From Plazaster borealis (taxonomy: Eukaryota; Echinodermata; Asteroidea; Forcipulatida; Labidiasteridae), in assembly GCA_021014325.1 (NCBI GenBank), contig CM037460.1, positions 21,776,544 through 21,840,543 on the forward strand: DNA of 64,000 nucleotides. Reading direction: 5' to 3'. Under the pieces are notes generated by a model. That model was given only the letters and a program-made list of their open reading frames with translations. It did no database searches and was not told the DNA's origin. The position numbers and the translations under genes are program-made. Of the stretch, positions 36,109-48,707 are shown in pieces (positions within the stretch are counted from its first letter, which is position 1; each line of letters begins with the position of its first letter).

Positions 36109-38396
36109 TGATGATAATAGTAATTTCCTAATTTGACTGATTTTTGATAAAAAAAATTGTGTGAGGACTTTATCATGATTAAAAGATTTGTTTAGGTAGG
36201 GGGTTAAATTACTTCTTGTTTAGTGCTGTGGTTGTACTTTCCCCACAGAGATTTTAAAAAAATTAAAACAAATCAGGAATTGTTTTATAATGTGGAATTC
36301 TTTCAAAAACCTTATCAGGTAATATCAGTTAACAACAAATTGTATTATTTATAATTCAAGGCGCATCGTTGGCTCAGGTTTTGTTATTGGTTTTTAAATT
36401 TAGCAGATTTTTAAAATAATAATTTATACTCTCCATGGAAATGAAGAAAATTTGATAATTCTATTATGAAATGCTATTCATGGATGGATCATACAATTGT
36501 ATATGAAAAATGTAATTGTTTCCTCAGTAAAAAATACTCAGGGCTCAGAGTTTTGTTTTTTGTTATTTTAGCTCAAACTTCTCTCTGATAAAAGTTACTG
36601 ATTAGTATTTTTTCCCTGCATATTAACATTTTAATTGACAATCAACTGAATTTACTTCATAAATATTCACCAAATGAGTTTGCTTCCCTAAATATAATTC
36701 GTTTTAAGATTTCAAAAATAATAATTACATGAAATCGCTATTGGTGTGAAGTAGGCCCTATATGCAATTATCAATCACACTGAGGAATTTTGGTGCTTGA
36801 TGTTCTTTCATATTTTAAGAAAATAGTTCCTAAAAAATTATGCAAACATTTATTAAGCCACCAAAGAATATCTGCTGTTTTATCAGGTGAAACAATTGTA
36901 TTCTAACGATATTTTATAAGTTAATTTTCTTACAACAAACATTTTGAAAAATCATATTACTATTCTATACAACATGTAAATGTTTTATCCTGCCTTTGAG
37001 GGGGCTTTTTGTAATACTTTCTTTTAGTTAAAAAATTGATCATGTGACAATCTTTGTATAATCTTCATGACATTTTGTCAGATCAGCTTTTTTTAGTTTT
37101 ATATTAAAATTTGATAGGGGGCCTATAGGCCGAAACCTTTGTGGTTTATCGTTTGGCGATATCGTTAGATGTGTGGACAGAAATATTTTGAATGCTGAAT
37201 TTTGAAGATTTTAATAATTAGATTATTGACAATTATTCCTTCCCTTTTTCTGAAAAAGAAAGAAACAAATATAATGTCTTTTGATATAAAACATTGCGGG
37301 TTTAACTACCTGTGTTGCTACACGTGCCAATTTGTTTTGATTTTCAATCTTACTATAATTTGACGCAATGTTGGAAGTGTGTATCCATAAATGGCTCCCT
37401 CGTTTGTCATCTAAAGGTCTAAGTGTAGTGAAAATTGTGTGGAGCATAGATTATGGTCCAAAATTTGTTACAACCTATGAATGAACAGAATCCGTTCAGA
37501 ATCGACCAAGATATGAGCAATAAAACAAAAAAACAAAATCCATAGTTTATGGGCTTTTTTTTCCACTCTATTGTTATGAGCCAGTATTGCTGCGAGCAGT
37601 GTAAGCAATGGGCCACGCGTTGCTGCGCGTATTGTAAACAAAAGCCATTGCTTGCAGCCCAGCTGCAGATAGTCTTATTTTCTGGGCATTTTTCAATAAT
37701 GACGTTCTCGCATGTCCAAACAATGGGAGAACAAAGAGAAGTCCTCGATTTACGGGGTCGCCAGCTTGTTTGTGTGTGTGTGACCTACGGTGATCTGATA
37801 ACATCACGACTTTTGTTGTCACCAGCTGGTCATTGTGTAGGCCTAAATCATTATCAGTCATCGACAGTGTAAGATCGTTTGCTCCATGGTTTGACCTACG
37901 ACTTTGTTGTCACGTGGTCATTGTGTAAATCAGGTCGTCGACAGTGCACCATAACGAAGAGACCAGGAATGAAATGATATTGTAGTACATAATATTTTAC
38001 AAGTCTAAATACTTAGGTGTACCAATAATTGCGCAATTTAAAATTAACCCAACTGGTGAGAAAACAAGCTCTATAGTTCACATGTAACACCGTAGTCATC
38101 CTTACTAATATTCTATCTTTTGATTGGTTTAGAGCGCGTCACATGTATGTCTTATTTTTACTAGTTGACCAAGCGAACGCTACGCGTTATAATCGCAGCA
38201 AACAAGGTATAACTATACCTGTAGCAAATGATGTACTATCCAATAGCAACTAATGTACTATCCCATAGCAATTTATGTACTATACCCATAGCAACAGCAG
38301 CCTCTTTGTACCTTGAAGTCTATAGTCACAATATAACTTATGTATGGGGTGTTATAAGACAATTATTGACCGCTTTTACTCGTTCTGGTTAAAACT

Positions 38397-38490
38397 ATCA
38401 CTCGGTGATCCCCAGAGCGGTCTATCTTCCCTCGACTTTGCCTCGGGAAAATAGCGTGCCGAGGATCACTTCGGGAGTCTTAGTTTTAAA
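38397..38490. repeat. Foldback repeat (GGTTAAAAC ends)
   Basis: GGTTAAAACTATCACTCGGT..GATCCCC pairs with GAGGATCACTTCGGGAGTCT..TAGTTTTAA. Same plan as 18512-18628. It joins directly onto the MITE at 38488-38830. Confidence 0.65.
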
Positions 38491-38830
38491 GGCATCGTAC
38501 ACGTTGGTGTATCCCAACATATGCATAAAATAACAAGCCTGTGAAAATTTGGGCTCAATTGGTCATCGAAGTTGCAAGAAAATGATGAAAGAAAAAACAC
38601 CCTTGTTGTACAAATTTGTGTGCTTTCAGATAGGAATAAAAGGCTTCTTGCAAGAAGTCTTTTATTATTTTAGTGAGAAATTACCTCTTTCTCAAAAACT
38701 ACGTTACTTCAGAGGGAGTCGTTTCTCACAATGTTGTATACTATCAACAGCTCTCCGTTGCTCGTTACCAATTCAGTTTTTATGTTAATATATATTTTGA
38801 GTAATTACCAAACGTGTACGATACCTGTAA
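38488..38830. mobile_element. MITE, 'TTGGTAATT' family, deleted left arm
   Basis: Starts AAAGGCATCGTACACGTTGG then jumps to TGTATCCCAACATATGCATA. Right end complete (CCAAACGTGTACGATACC). Central palindrome AGGCTTCTTGCAAGAAGTCT. Confidence 0.8.
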
Positions 38831-39224
38831 GTCCCACCTTTCTCATGGTCATTCCCATCGGACATTCACCGCTCCCTGTATATTATTAAATGAGATTCAA
38901 TCAATAAAACTAGTACCTTAACCCCGGAAAACATTATTATAATGCGAATGGAGAATTTGACCGTGAAAAGATTATAGTGTTGGCCTATACGATCCCAACC
39001 TACCAAACAACATTTAGCAATATAAAATGCTCAATCCAAAATATTTTATGATGAAGATTTGTTATAATTTCAAGGTAGTCCTTCGCAGTGCAAAAGGCAG
39101 ACGTGTGCCTATAGGAATGTACACGATTTATACTTCACCTGTATTGCATGACTAGCCACAATAAATGGAAACACACTTCGGTCTTTCCGAGACGGGAAAG
39201 TGCATGTTTTTAAAAGAAGGGTGG

Positions 39225-39508
39225 GGTATAGACCTTTGGTTGATAAACAAACCGCGCTGGTTGGCACGGGACGGCCAAATGTTAGCAAAACATTCAATCG
39301 TGTTAACAGATGTTGTGCAAATTCAACATTTTCTGCAAACTTTCAGTTAAATAAAATATCTCTTGCTTTGTTTCCAACAAATTCAACACTATTTTTAAAT
39401 ATTTGTGTAACATTGTTACAAACTGTGAATATCTGTTTTGTTTTGCATTGATGGCTTTCCATAGTTTTCCAACTTCGGTTGACAAAACTCGTGCTGTGAC
39501 GTTGCAAT
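39225..39508 (-). mobile_element. Copy of the 'AGACCTTT' TIR element, inverted
   Basis: TATAGACCTTTGGTTGATAA..ACAAACCGCGCTGGTTGGC runs to CCATAGTTTTCCAACTTCGG..GTGACGTTGCAA and is the reverse complement, with divergence, of 48857-49162. Its second terminus is lost. Confidence 0.7.
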
Positions 39509-39791
39509 ATAAAAACTAAGGTGGCTAATAGGCCTATAGACTGTGCGAGTCTCGCGCGTATCGAAAACGAGAAAACAACTGGAACGAGATACTTTACAAA
39601 ATTCTTGAAGATAAAAGTACCCAGTAGCAATTTGTTACAAATACAATTATAATTTGTATATAACACAAATAATTTGTTCAAATTAACATTGAAACAAAAT
39701 TAAAACTTCAGACTAGGATGCTTCTTTCTTAGAAACCCCATTTGTCAATCACGCCCGAATTTGTGCGACTATACATAGGTTTAACGATAAA

Positions 39792-39866
39792 ATGAACGTC
39801 AGTTGGGCAAAACTTCTTAATTCTTTACAAAAGAAACCGGAAACGGAGGTCAAGTCTTATTCTCAG
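39792..39866 (+). CDS. Doubtful first coding exon, 25 codons, unrecognised
   Basis: ATG in a fair context (ATAAAATGAACG) opens 25 codons starting MNVSWAKLLNSLQKK and ending SYSQ directly before GTAATC, a usable donor. It looks like a short first exon with a codon-ending phase 0 donor. I do not recognise the protein and found no matching downstream exon in the window. It also lies between TIR-like ends at 39537 and 40058, so it may be an exon caught in a repeat or chance. Confidence 0.2.
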
Positions 39867-42800
39867 GTAATCTTGGTGGATTTATTCAAGATACTTTACG
39901 TTCATCATGGCTAATTTGTACTTCCCAACAATACGATGTTATTTTTACAGCCAAAAACTACGTTAAACTAAAAGAAATAAAATCGCAAGCACGTTAAACC
40001 ATGGTTGGTACCAATTTGGTCCAGGAAGTTTGAATTTGCGCGAGATTTGCACAGTCTATCGGCTTTAAGACCAGGACCAGGTGCTGAAGCAAAAAATGGT
40101 GCTTAACAAATTTCTGCCAAGCAAAAATATGCAGGATACCAGTTACAGCTTGAACATGTCACTGTGCTATTTTGGTTGGTAACCTTACTCTGATAAGCAT
40201 TGTTGTGCTTAGCTACGGTACGTTTTGTGCTTAAGCAGCTCTATGAAATTTGTTGGACCCAGAGGCTACAATTTTAATTTCTTGAAAACCTGTTACTTTT
40301 AAAATTGTGTATTTTAATGCATGTTTAATGCATGGAAATTTGACACCCTTTTTTGTTGCTTACTAATTTTCAATGTTCAGACTATATTCGTTTTTTAAAA
40401 CGAATATAGTAACGAATATAACACTTAAAAGTGTTAGATATGCCTTCAAAAATGATGATGTCTTTTAAAGCACTAACACGTGACTGGTTGGCAAAAATGA
40501 GGGAATTTCGCGCCTCTAGTGTATATGGGGTTGATGACGCATACATGTTGTTGCGTCTCCCTAGTGGACAACACTTTATAGGTTCATTATTAGTATAGCA
40601 TATTTCATGGGAAGGGCCAAGTAGCCCAAAATTTACCCCCAAATGGCACAAAGGTTATTGTGATGATAACGTCAGGTGATTGTTTTTATATTATATGCCT
40701 ATGTTATGATTAATTTTCACAGATGAGGATTAATCGTGCAAACTGAACAAAGTCTTATTAATTTCAAATCAGTTGTCAATTTGTTTTCCCCAATTTTGTT
40801 GAGATTGGGCTTCATGACACACCGTCAAAATAAATCAAGTTGGCTTCGCGGCAAAGGGAAATAATTATGTCCTTGGTTGACTTGATAATCACAGTTCGTT
40901 ATCACCGGTTGTCAAAGCAATTAAATGGCATCGCCCGGTGTCGGTCTCCAAACTGTTGATTATTGACTGCATGGTTTCCATTGGCACATAAGAATAAAAC
41001 ATAATAAGTTACAAACAATAATTTATCGACAAAGTTACACAGATTAAAATGGACAGAAGTACACACACTCAAAGATTTACCATCTTTTGACAGCTCATAA
41101 CCTACATGGTAGTGCTGCGATTTCAACATCGACCACATATTGTTGAGATGAGAAAATTGGAAAATTTGCTTGGGGAAAATTTATTCTTTGCAGTGTTTCC
41201 AGGCATTTTTTTCTTTTTTTCTTTTTCGAAATTCACTTGGCCACAATTTGTCCCCCTCCGTATTTTCCAAAGTTCTTGAGCGATTTTTATTAAACTTGCA
41301 ACAAATGTTCATTTCACAAAGTTGTACTTGGTGACATGAAATAAATCAAAAATTTTTCCCCTTTGAAGGGGGGGGGGGTTCAGTACCCATTTTTTGTCAC
41401 AAATCATTTGTACCCCATAATTTCAGTATTGTTTTCAAATGCTATAACAGTTTGCAAACTTGGCATGATCAATAACATGACATTGGTTTTTTATTTTATT
41501 ACTGGGGTCACTGCTGGGACGCTAAAATCTTTGGTAATCCCATTGGGGGAAAATGTATATTTCTTTGGGGGTTTTCCAACGAGTGAGCCGATTTGGCCCC
41601 TTTTTCCCCCACCAAATTGACAAAACAAAGAGTATGAGTTCATGCGAGAATAATAGGCCTATTGAATTGTTCATCCCTCTTCAATTCTGTTATCTTTGAA
41701 GGGTTAGATTTTCCTTATTAATGAATCCTTTTTCATGGTATTTAAGCACCGATAAGCAATCTGTAGGCCCCCTACTGACTTTCTTTTTCATGACTAAGAA
41801 GTGCTCAATATTTTAATCAAGGCAATGAGCTAGCTGCATTGTGTTCATAATGGCTGACAAACCATGCATATTGGCAAGCGTTTGATGAGCATCACACTTC
41901 GTATATATACCCATTTCATTATCAAGCTACTTTTCATGCCAAAAAATACCACAGAATCGTCAACAGGCCTTATCATTGTAATCTTAGTGGACAAAATATA
42001 TAGATTTTCCCCTAAAATGGGATAAATCAACGATTATAGCGTCCCCAAGACTGCCCCCAGTACTTAAACATGTTATTAATTATATTAAAATATTTCAGTT
42101 TTGCAAAGTTGTATAGAATTAAGACAACAAATATTGAAATTATGTTGAAAATACGATATTTTACCAAATATTGGCATAAAAGTACAACAAATGGCATCGA
42201 AGATATTTTTTTTTTTGAATTTGTTTTCCATAATTGTTAGTTTGGGGCAAAGGTCCGTCATATGAAAGTATGAAGAAAATCTATTTTGACCGTGGCCACC
42301 ATACGTTTTATATTTACAGTCCCTTACTCTTAATATTATTTTACTTATCATTTTCATAAAACCACACGTATACATTCGTCTTTCTAATCACTAAGATACA
42401 CAACTTCAAGTCATAGAATTTCAGACTTGTAAATCCGTTCTAAAACTCTCAGAAGTTGTTGACACTGATTTGTAAAAAAAAAAGGTAGAACAATTGCTAG
42501 TCTACTCAAGCATCAACAAACTATTTTTATAAGACGTTGAAGAGCACTTTCAGGAGTCGAAATGTCTGATTGTATGATTCATCTTAATTATTGATACACC
42601 AGCCTCGTTTTCCATTGTTTTCAGGCACTACATGGCAAATATGCCCATCATTGATTTGTTTACGCACCATAGACAATGATATATTTTGACGCAACATAAA
42701 CAAAACGCCGGAGCAAATGTGAATACGAAGCGAAATTAGCTACGAACAACTTCCTGTTCAATTCGTCCCTGGAGGGACATCAGGCTGCATAATCGTAGAG

Positions 42801-42920
42801 TGGTAAACGAAAGTTCGCTTCGCATTGTTGAAATCGCATGAGCAGGAGCCAATCCTTAGAGCTGCTTAACGACCGATTTTGTACTTACTTTATGATTTTA
42901 TTTTTTTAGCGCAGCTAACA

Positions 42921-43470
42921 TACGGAGCTTTTAAAGGGACATAGGTGGGGGAAAAATCAGAAAAAATATTCGTTCGGACGAAATAAATTGTTTTCGAATG
43001 AAGATTAATAATCTTCGTTCGAAAGACACATAAGCCATTGTTGATGACGTCGCGAGGCACGCTAGAAGTCACGTCTACAGCCTGCACGCGCTAGCAGCCT
43101 GCAGCGTCGTCAATAGCCTTTTGTCAAGGCCTTCGTGGCTTGGACAGCTACGTAGAGCCACGATCCCAAGCGACACAAAGGGGAGACCACGCACGCGAGT
43201 GGCGCAGCCACCGCGCTCCTGGTCTCTCCGTTCCAGTCGCTCCGGTGTTTACGAAGCTGTCCATGCCACGAAGGCCTTGACAAAAGGCTACGTCGTCAAC
43301 AGCGCGACGCGGGTTTGTTAATAATTTTCGTTGGAACGAAGAATATTTTCGTTCGAACGAAGACTAATCTTGTTCGTCGTTCTAACGAAGATTGTTTTCG
43401 TTCGAACGAAAAAAAATTCCGAATTTTTTCTCACCTAGGCCTAGGCCTATGTCCCTTTCAAAGCTCCGTA
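42921..43470. mobile_element. TIR element, TACGGAGCTTTTAAAGGGAC ends
   Basis: Left TACGGAGCTTTTAAAGGGAC..ATAGG, right CCTATGTCCCTTTCAAAGCT..CCGTA, with GCTAAC on both outer sides as a probable target duplication. Inside are several ATTTTCGTTCGAACGAA palindromes and a second foldback (AAGGCCTTCGTGGC / GCCACGAAGGCCTT). Its first nine bases equal those of the TACGGAGCTCTGGAAGTG family. Confidence 0.8.
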
Positions 43471-44787
43471 GCTAACCGTAACCACACGGGAGAAAAAAAT
43501 CAAACACTCCGGCGTTTTCCGGAACTGCAAAGCGAAATGAATGTCGTAAGAAAACCATGGTGGTACAGCTGGACATTAACCCAAAGCTCCAATATTGTTG
43601 CCGTGACTGCGATTTCCAATTCACTGTTGGTAGTAGTCCAGAGTCTTAATGTCAAGCGCAATGTTGTTGATTCATCAAAATTGCTCTTGTTTCTGCAGTT
43701 AAAAGTAAAAAAACACAAAAAACTTAAGACGGTCATTTTGAAAGAATGCACGGTGTGACGCCACGAACTGACCCCTTGTGATAAACCACTTTTTAGTTTT
43801 CAGTTTTGTACATATTTAAACAATATTCGTCAAGGCCTTAAATTCCATGAAGTCTCAAAGCTTCAAGAGTTTTTTCTTTTCAAGTACAATAATTAGGCCC
43901 TGCAACCTTTGCAAGAGGGTGAACATTTTTTGTTTGCACGAACTGATAATATACGAAAGAACCATTCACCATTGTAATGCACGGGACCCATGCTCAAAAT
44001 AATAAACTGTGAAAACAAAAGATGGAACTTGCACAAAGTTAACCCTGTTTGTGAGGCGCGCGTGCGGGCAAAGTGACACATCAAACGTAATGTTGTATAA
44101 TACGAACATTCTTACTTTATTGCTTTTTATGACGTAAAACATTTTTTTAAGTATTTTTTTTTCAATTCAAAGCATGAAGCGTGCACTATAAGAAAACGTT
44201 TTGAAAACACTGAAATTTTGAAGGCCTTGTGGTGTTTTAAAAAAGCGTTCAACTTTAGACGTCGTTTTCTTCGATTGTTCGTTTTGTGTCTCAATTCGTC
44301 GTGGCGTCGGTGACTTTTCTGAATGTAACAACTTGCCTTCAAATCATTAGGGGTAACAAATATTATGTATGTATAGTATCAGTTTTGTTAGACTTCATTT
44401 AAGTTCCATCTTAATTTTGCAATGAATCCAACCGTCCTGCAAAAATCTCATCGAATCAGAGGTGGTGCAAACAACGAAAAACGGCCTACGACTTTGTCAG
44501 GGGTTTGTGTGTATATACGTTCATACTCTTGCCTATCCTTTCATTTGCATCAATGAAACAACGTGGTGATTTTGGAGGTTTTCAAATGTTTTTTCTCGAC
44601 TTTGACAATATTTCTGATGGAAATAATCTTTGGAGGATAGTTCCGTATTGTGGTTATCCCCGTATAACAAAAACCTTGAAAAAACATTTTCAATGGGGGA
44701 TGCGAACGTATAAGTTTATAGCGGGAACTTGATTTCATGCTATTCGTCTGATGGGACCAATACCGGTATATACCTCATACAGAGCTG

Positions 44788-45173
44788 TTAAATGCATCGT
44801 ACATGTTTGGTAATTGGAGCCTATATTGTTTGTTTCAAACCTATATAGTTGTAGATAGAATATACCATAAAACTAACCTGTGAAACTTTCGTTTCAAAAA
44901 GGGGTAGCGTTTTTGAGATATTGCAGAAAATCAAGAGCGGTGATGTCCACGCAGGAAGAATAATCTGCGCTTCTCATATTCAAATGTTTTGGGGGATAAA
45001 AAGTGATATATTATTTTTCCATAACCGCAGTAGGCCTACTTCGAAGTGAAATGTTTCTCAAAATGCATATAGGCTACTATCCAAAGCTGCTGTAGGCCTA
45101 CTTCTCATACCAAGTAAGTTTTTATTGCTATTAATTACCAGAGTCATTACCAAACGTGTACGATGCCATTAAG
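44788..45173. mobile_element. MITE, 'TTGGTAATT' family, 'TTTTGAGATATTGC' subtype
   Basis: Left AATGCATCGTACATGTTTGG, right CCAAACGTGTACGATGCCAT. Shares ATATACCATAAAACTAACCT with 17748-18070. Ends 340 bp from the lectin stop codon. Confidence 0.8.
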
Positions 45174-45514
45174 ACACGCATCATAGGCCTACACTTTTGC
45201 TAAGTCTTTAGGCCTAGGCATGTTTGCCCAACAGAAACAGTTATGCAATGTGTATTGTTAAATGGCTGATTCTCAGCTAATTTATGCAAACCAAACATTT
45301 TGGTGAAGAGCAAAACAGTAACTGTTTACCGGAAGTTATAGTCCAATCAAATTAGGCTTTGGAGACGAGCAGGCATGTTTTTTTAAGGTGTTTTTTTTAA
45401 GAGAACTTGATATTCTTTTGGGAGTTCAACTACCTTTCAATCGGGGAGGTCAAGGCAATTTCTCTATTCCCCTCCTTTTCAATCCTTGTTCTGTATAGGC
45501 CTACCACACTTGCC

Positions 45515-46033
45515 TTAGTTATGACGTGAAAATCTACCGGGCATCTTGCATACAAACTCCAGAGCACTAGAGCAGCTGAAGTCATTCCATTCCTCTCCGT
45601 ACCACAGCACCACGCAGTCTTCATCCCAGCCATTGCTCGGCTCACCGGTCTTAAAGTTACGGTAAGTCGCGACGCTCCCGTCGACCCAGACAAAGTCCTC
45701 GGGTGTGGCTCTGTCGTTGAGCCCGATCCACAGAGCAAAGTGGCCCGGTCCCAAAACGGCTGTGGTGTAGTCCTTGAGAAACAGGTTCTCATCTCCGCTC
45801 CCGACAGTGATGAGATGCGACTTTCTGTAGGACTTCGAACGCGATTGACAGTCATTTTCTGCATCCTGAAAGCTGCGTTTATCTGTTACCATTAAGTAAC
45901 AGTGATCATTGTATTCCACCCAAGGCTCACGGCAGTTTGCACAGGCGGCCTTGGTGGTCAAGCTACTCCCGAGAAATGACGAGAAAGTCAGCAGGGGGAT
46001 TAAAGATTGCAAAAACGCCATTTCTGAGTCCAA
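45515..46033 (-). CDS. Secreted C-type lectin-like protein, single exon
   Basis: 172 residues with no intron. A hydrophobic signal segment (LQSLIPLLTFSSFLGSS, about 8-24) precedes one C-type lectin domain from Cys31: WVEYNDHCYLM, the WIGL core (102-105), EPS at 131-133 in the place of the usual EPN/QPD sugar motif, WND at 149-151 and Cys residues 31, 34, 45, 62, 140, 154 and 162 that fit the long-form domain disulphides plus one. The WND calcium motif is intact, so calcium-dependent carbohydrate binding is plausible, but EPS instead of EPN makes specificity uncertain. Likely extracellular, possibly immune or mucosal. Met5 is an alternative start. Lectin genes in invertebrates are often multi-exon, so a retrocopy is possible. 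Confidence 0.9.
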   Translation of the reverse strand: MDSEMAFLQSLIPLLTFSSFLGSSLTTKAACANCREPWVEYNDHCYLMVTDKRSFQDAENDCQSRSKSYRKSHLITVGSGDENLFLKDYTTAVLGPGHFALWIGLNDRATPEDFVWVDGSVATYRNFKTGEPSNGWDEDCVVLWYGEEWNDFSCSSALEFVCKMPGRFSRHN

Positions 46034-46327
46034 ATTTCAATCCGAAAACGCAGTTCTAGTCTGACCACCGAAGTATTTACAAGGACCTGTTCATCACAGT
46101 ACCTGTTCATTAAAGAGTTAAAACGGCCGTGCCGCTTCTTATTGGTGTGTGACGAGATGGGCTGGTATTACTCGCCGTATCCTTAACCCGAAATCGTCTT
46201 CTATCACAATTCACAGTGCTCGATACATCTCTGTAGAGCTATAACATGTAATAAATTCAGAATATGAGTTAAACAAACTCTGGCATATCTCTCTTCTGGA
46301 CAGACTGTTTCGTACCATAAGGCACTC

Positions 46328-46617
46328 ATCAGCAGAATGACGAAAATAGAATACAAGTAGCATCTTACCTTATTTCGAATTATAAAGCGCGCGCAAGCGT
46401 GACGCGTGCTACGTCATTGAAGTTAGTACGCGTTTACGTCACTGAAGTAAGAACACATCTGTCTCGATGCCGGCACTTTGAGACAGATGTGTTCTTACTT
46501 CAGTGACGTAAACGCGTACTAACTTCAATGACGTAGCACGCGTCACGCTTGCGCGCGCTTTATAATTCGAAATAAGGTAAGATGCTACTTGTATTCTATT
46601 TTCGTCATTCTGCTGAT
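46328..46617. repeat. Near-perfect inverted repeat, 138-bp arms, 14-base loop
   Basis: Arms 46328-46465 and 46480-46617 are reverse complements with no mismatch that I could find by eye. The arm contains AAGCGCGCGCAAGCGTGACG, GACGTAGCACGCGTC and GTGACGTAAACGCG (CRE-like TGACGT). It lies about 300 bp upstream of the lectin start codon. Confidence 0.95.
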
Positions 46618-47954
46618 TCACCTATGTTGACCCCCCCCCCTTACAGGTCGAATACTATACAAGCCAAGCCTTGGCTTTTTAGGATCGTGCCTTCACAATA
46701 CTGTCTTTTGCATTCTGTTACGTATACTGTTCAGGGTGAGATGTAATGTATATTGTTTCTTGTGTTTTAGCCTCGTATACTCGGTGTTATTAATTTAATG
46801 TTTTGTAAGGTGATATCTGTTTACTCTGGTAAATGTTTTTTTTTGTTTTTTTGTTTTTTTTTTACATCATTTACTGCTTTTACTTGCCTTTAACTTTTTA
46901 ATGTGTGTTCCTTGCCTTTGGCTGGATTATTGGCATTTTTTCTTCATTTCGTGTAAGTGTTTATTGTTTCCCTAATCAATTTGCGCATAGAGACCTTTTG
47001 TTTTATGCGTTTCATAAATGTTTGGTAGCCTACTATTATTGGTATTATTAAATATTGAACTGAATACCACCTCAGAACGAGAGTTTCTCGTGTTGATTGG
47101 GTTTTCAGTCCCTATAAACGGGTCCAATTTCATGGCACCACCGCAGAATTCTGTAGGCCTATACTTGGGTATACCCATAAGGTGTACAGACAATGTGGAA
47201 CATTATTTTTTGTTTTGTTTACAACCAGTGTAGGCCTATTGCCCAAACAGTTCGAACTTGTTTTCCATTTGGGCCCTGCATGCATTAGGCCCTATACTGC
47301 GTTTTAATTATGTTGAATAATTTACTGTAACCACTTCATTCATGTACTCATGCGAGAAAACACCATACTGAGGATCACTGCGTTACCTAGCAACAGAGCC
47401 GTGCGTCTGCCCTGTACCATTCAAGTAATTTCACTCCATTTATACATCCAATGCCTTCTGAATAAATATTTTAATAAATTGCATTAGGGCCTATTTAAAA
47501 AGGTAGGTAGGCTTGACAAAATATATACAATCTATTATTAAAATCATTTATTTTCCACTCCAACAGAGAATCATCATGTTTCTCACTCCACACAGAGAGA
47601 AGTTCTTAAACTGACAATTCTTTAAGCGTCTTGACAATTTTGAGCGCGTTCCTGCTCATCACTTTTTTGTGCTTGTCCTTCAAAAACCTATGATGATGCA
47701 TTTAAATGCCACTCCTCAAGACTTGCTTTCAGTAGTTCACTTGCTTTGTATTTTCTTCTTCCCCTCTATAAACAGTCCTATAAAGGAGTGACATGACGTG
47801 AAATAAAACAAAGGCCGTATATTTTGAGAAAATTAACAATCAACAGAAATAGACGTAGGCTACATACGTCAATTGTTTCTTGTTAACGACCCGAAGTTTT
47901 CCTTGTATAGCTCTCGGTCGGAAACACGGTCAGAGAAGTCACGCCACTGCCATG

Positions 47955-48625
47955 CTGCTAATAATAATAATAATAATAGTAATAATACTTTATTCAGGCA
48001 CGTCACAATACAAACAGAAAATACACATTAAGTAAAAGACATATAAAATATGAAAAACTACCCCATCTAAATATACATCAAGAATAGAGGTACTGTAAAA
48101 ATATTAAAACTGCCCCATCCCGATTTACAGCATGGATTGAAATATACAGCGACGTTTAAAAAATAAACATGGCAAAGACAGAACACACAACAGGCCAGAC
48201 AAACCAAGGAGCAACAGACAAAACAAAAGATGGGCTGCCTAGGAGGAAAACAAAAGTGAAATAAAACACTATCACCACAGGGGTGTGTTACTCCGACCCC
48301 AAAAAACAGCGACGACAACGACAACCACAACAAAAACACACGCAGACACACAAACAAAGAACAGCGAACAGACGAGCACTAGAAGCAGACAGACACGATC
48401 GGAAACAAGAACAAAGCAAATTTAGTTTAAGTTATAAGTGTGATTTTTAAGTTCAGTAAAAAAAAACTAGACAATGGGGCACATGTAAATCTATCTACAA
48501 TGCTGACAGGATAAGAACTCCAGTTCCTGATAAAAAGACATGGCATAGAGTATTTAAAAGTATCAGTGCGAGCAAACAGGTGGTGAAACGTTAACCTAGA
48601 ATTGGAATGTCTGTTATTGACGTTG
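47955..48625 (-). mobile_element. 5'-truncated non-LTR (CR1/L2-like) retrotransposon, 3' end
   Basis: Read on the minus strand, about 48625-48420 encodes the tail of a reverse transcriptase (VNNRHSNSRLTFHHLFARTD, then KYSMPCLFIRNWSS, stop), a pattern of basic HNTR/RT-type blocks seen at LINE C-termini. A 3' UTR follows, ending TGCCTGAATAAAGTATTATT with a (TTA)n tail at 47955-47985. Class is inferred from the motif style and microsatellite tail. The 5' break is unclear. Confidence 0.65.
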
Positions 48626-48707
48626 ATCAGACTATACTAAGAAAGGACGGTGGGAAATGCTGGTCAGGGCATAGAGGTCAGGGTAGGGAGGCAGGGTCGC
48701 CCTTTTC

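Larger units (their letters stand above)
35015..45514. other. Gene-poor 10.5-kb stretch
   Basis: Beyond the DHRS1 3' UTR I see AT-rich sequence, dispersed TIR elements, a short telomere-like run and one doubtful exon (39792-39866). An open stretch at 43537-43755 begins MNVVRKPWWYSW but matches nothing I recognise. No confident gene. Confidence 0.5.

Noticed and set aside
37549..37872. 107-codon ORF with several Cys residues (CCEQCKQW..CCAYCKQK)
   Set aside because: Part of it recurs near 56296 as a dispersed repeat (ACAATGGGAG..CGGGGTCG), the opposite strand is also open, and no domain fits.
43537..43755. Possible coding exon beginning MNVVRKPWWYSW
   Set aside because: Open on both strands, no recognised domain, no clear splice partner, and directly beside a TIR element.
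45430..45864. 144-codon ORF on the minus strand overlapping the lectin
   Set aside because: It is another frame of the lectin coding sequence with no domain; the lectin frame has a signal peptide and all expected cysteines.
48067..48357. 96-codon hydrophobic minus-strand ORF
   Set aside because: It falls in the 3' UTR of the truncated non-LTR retrotransposon and is low-complexity T-rich sequence.
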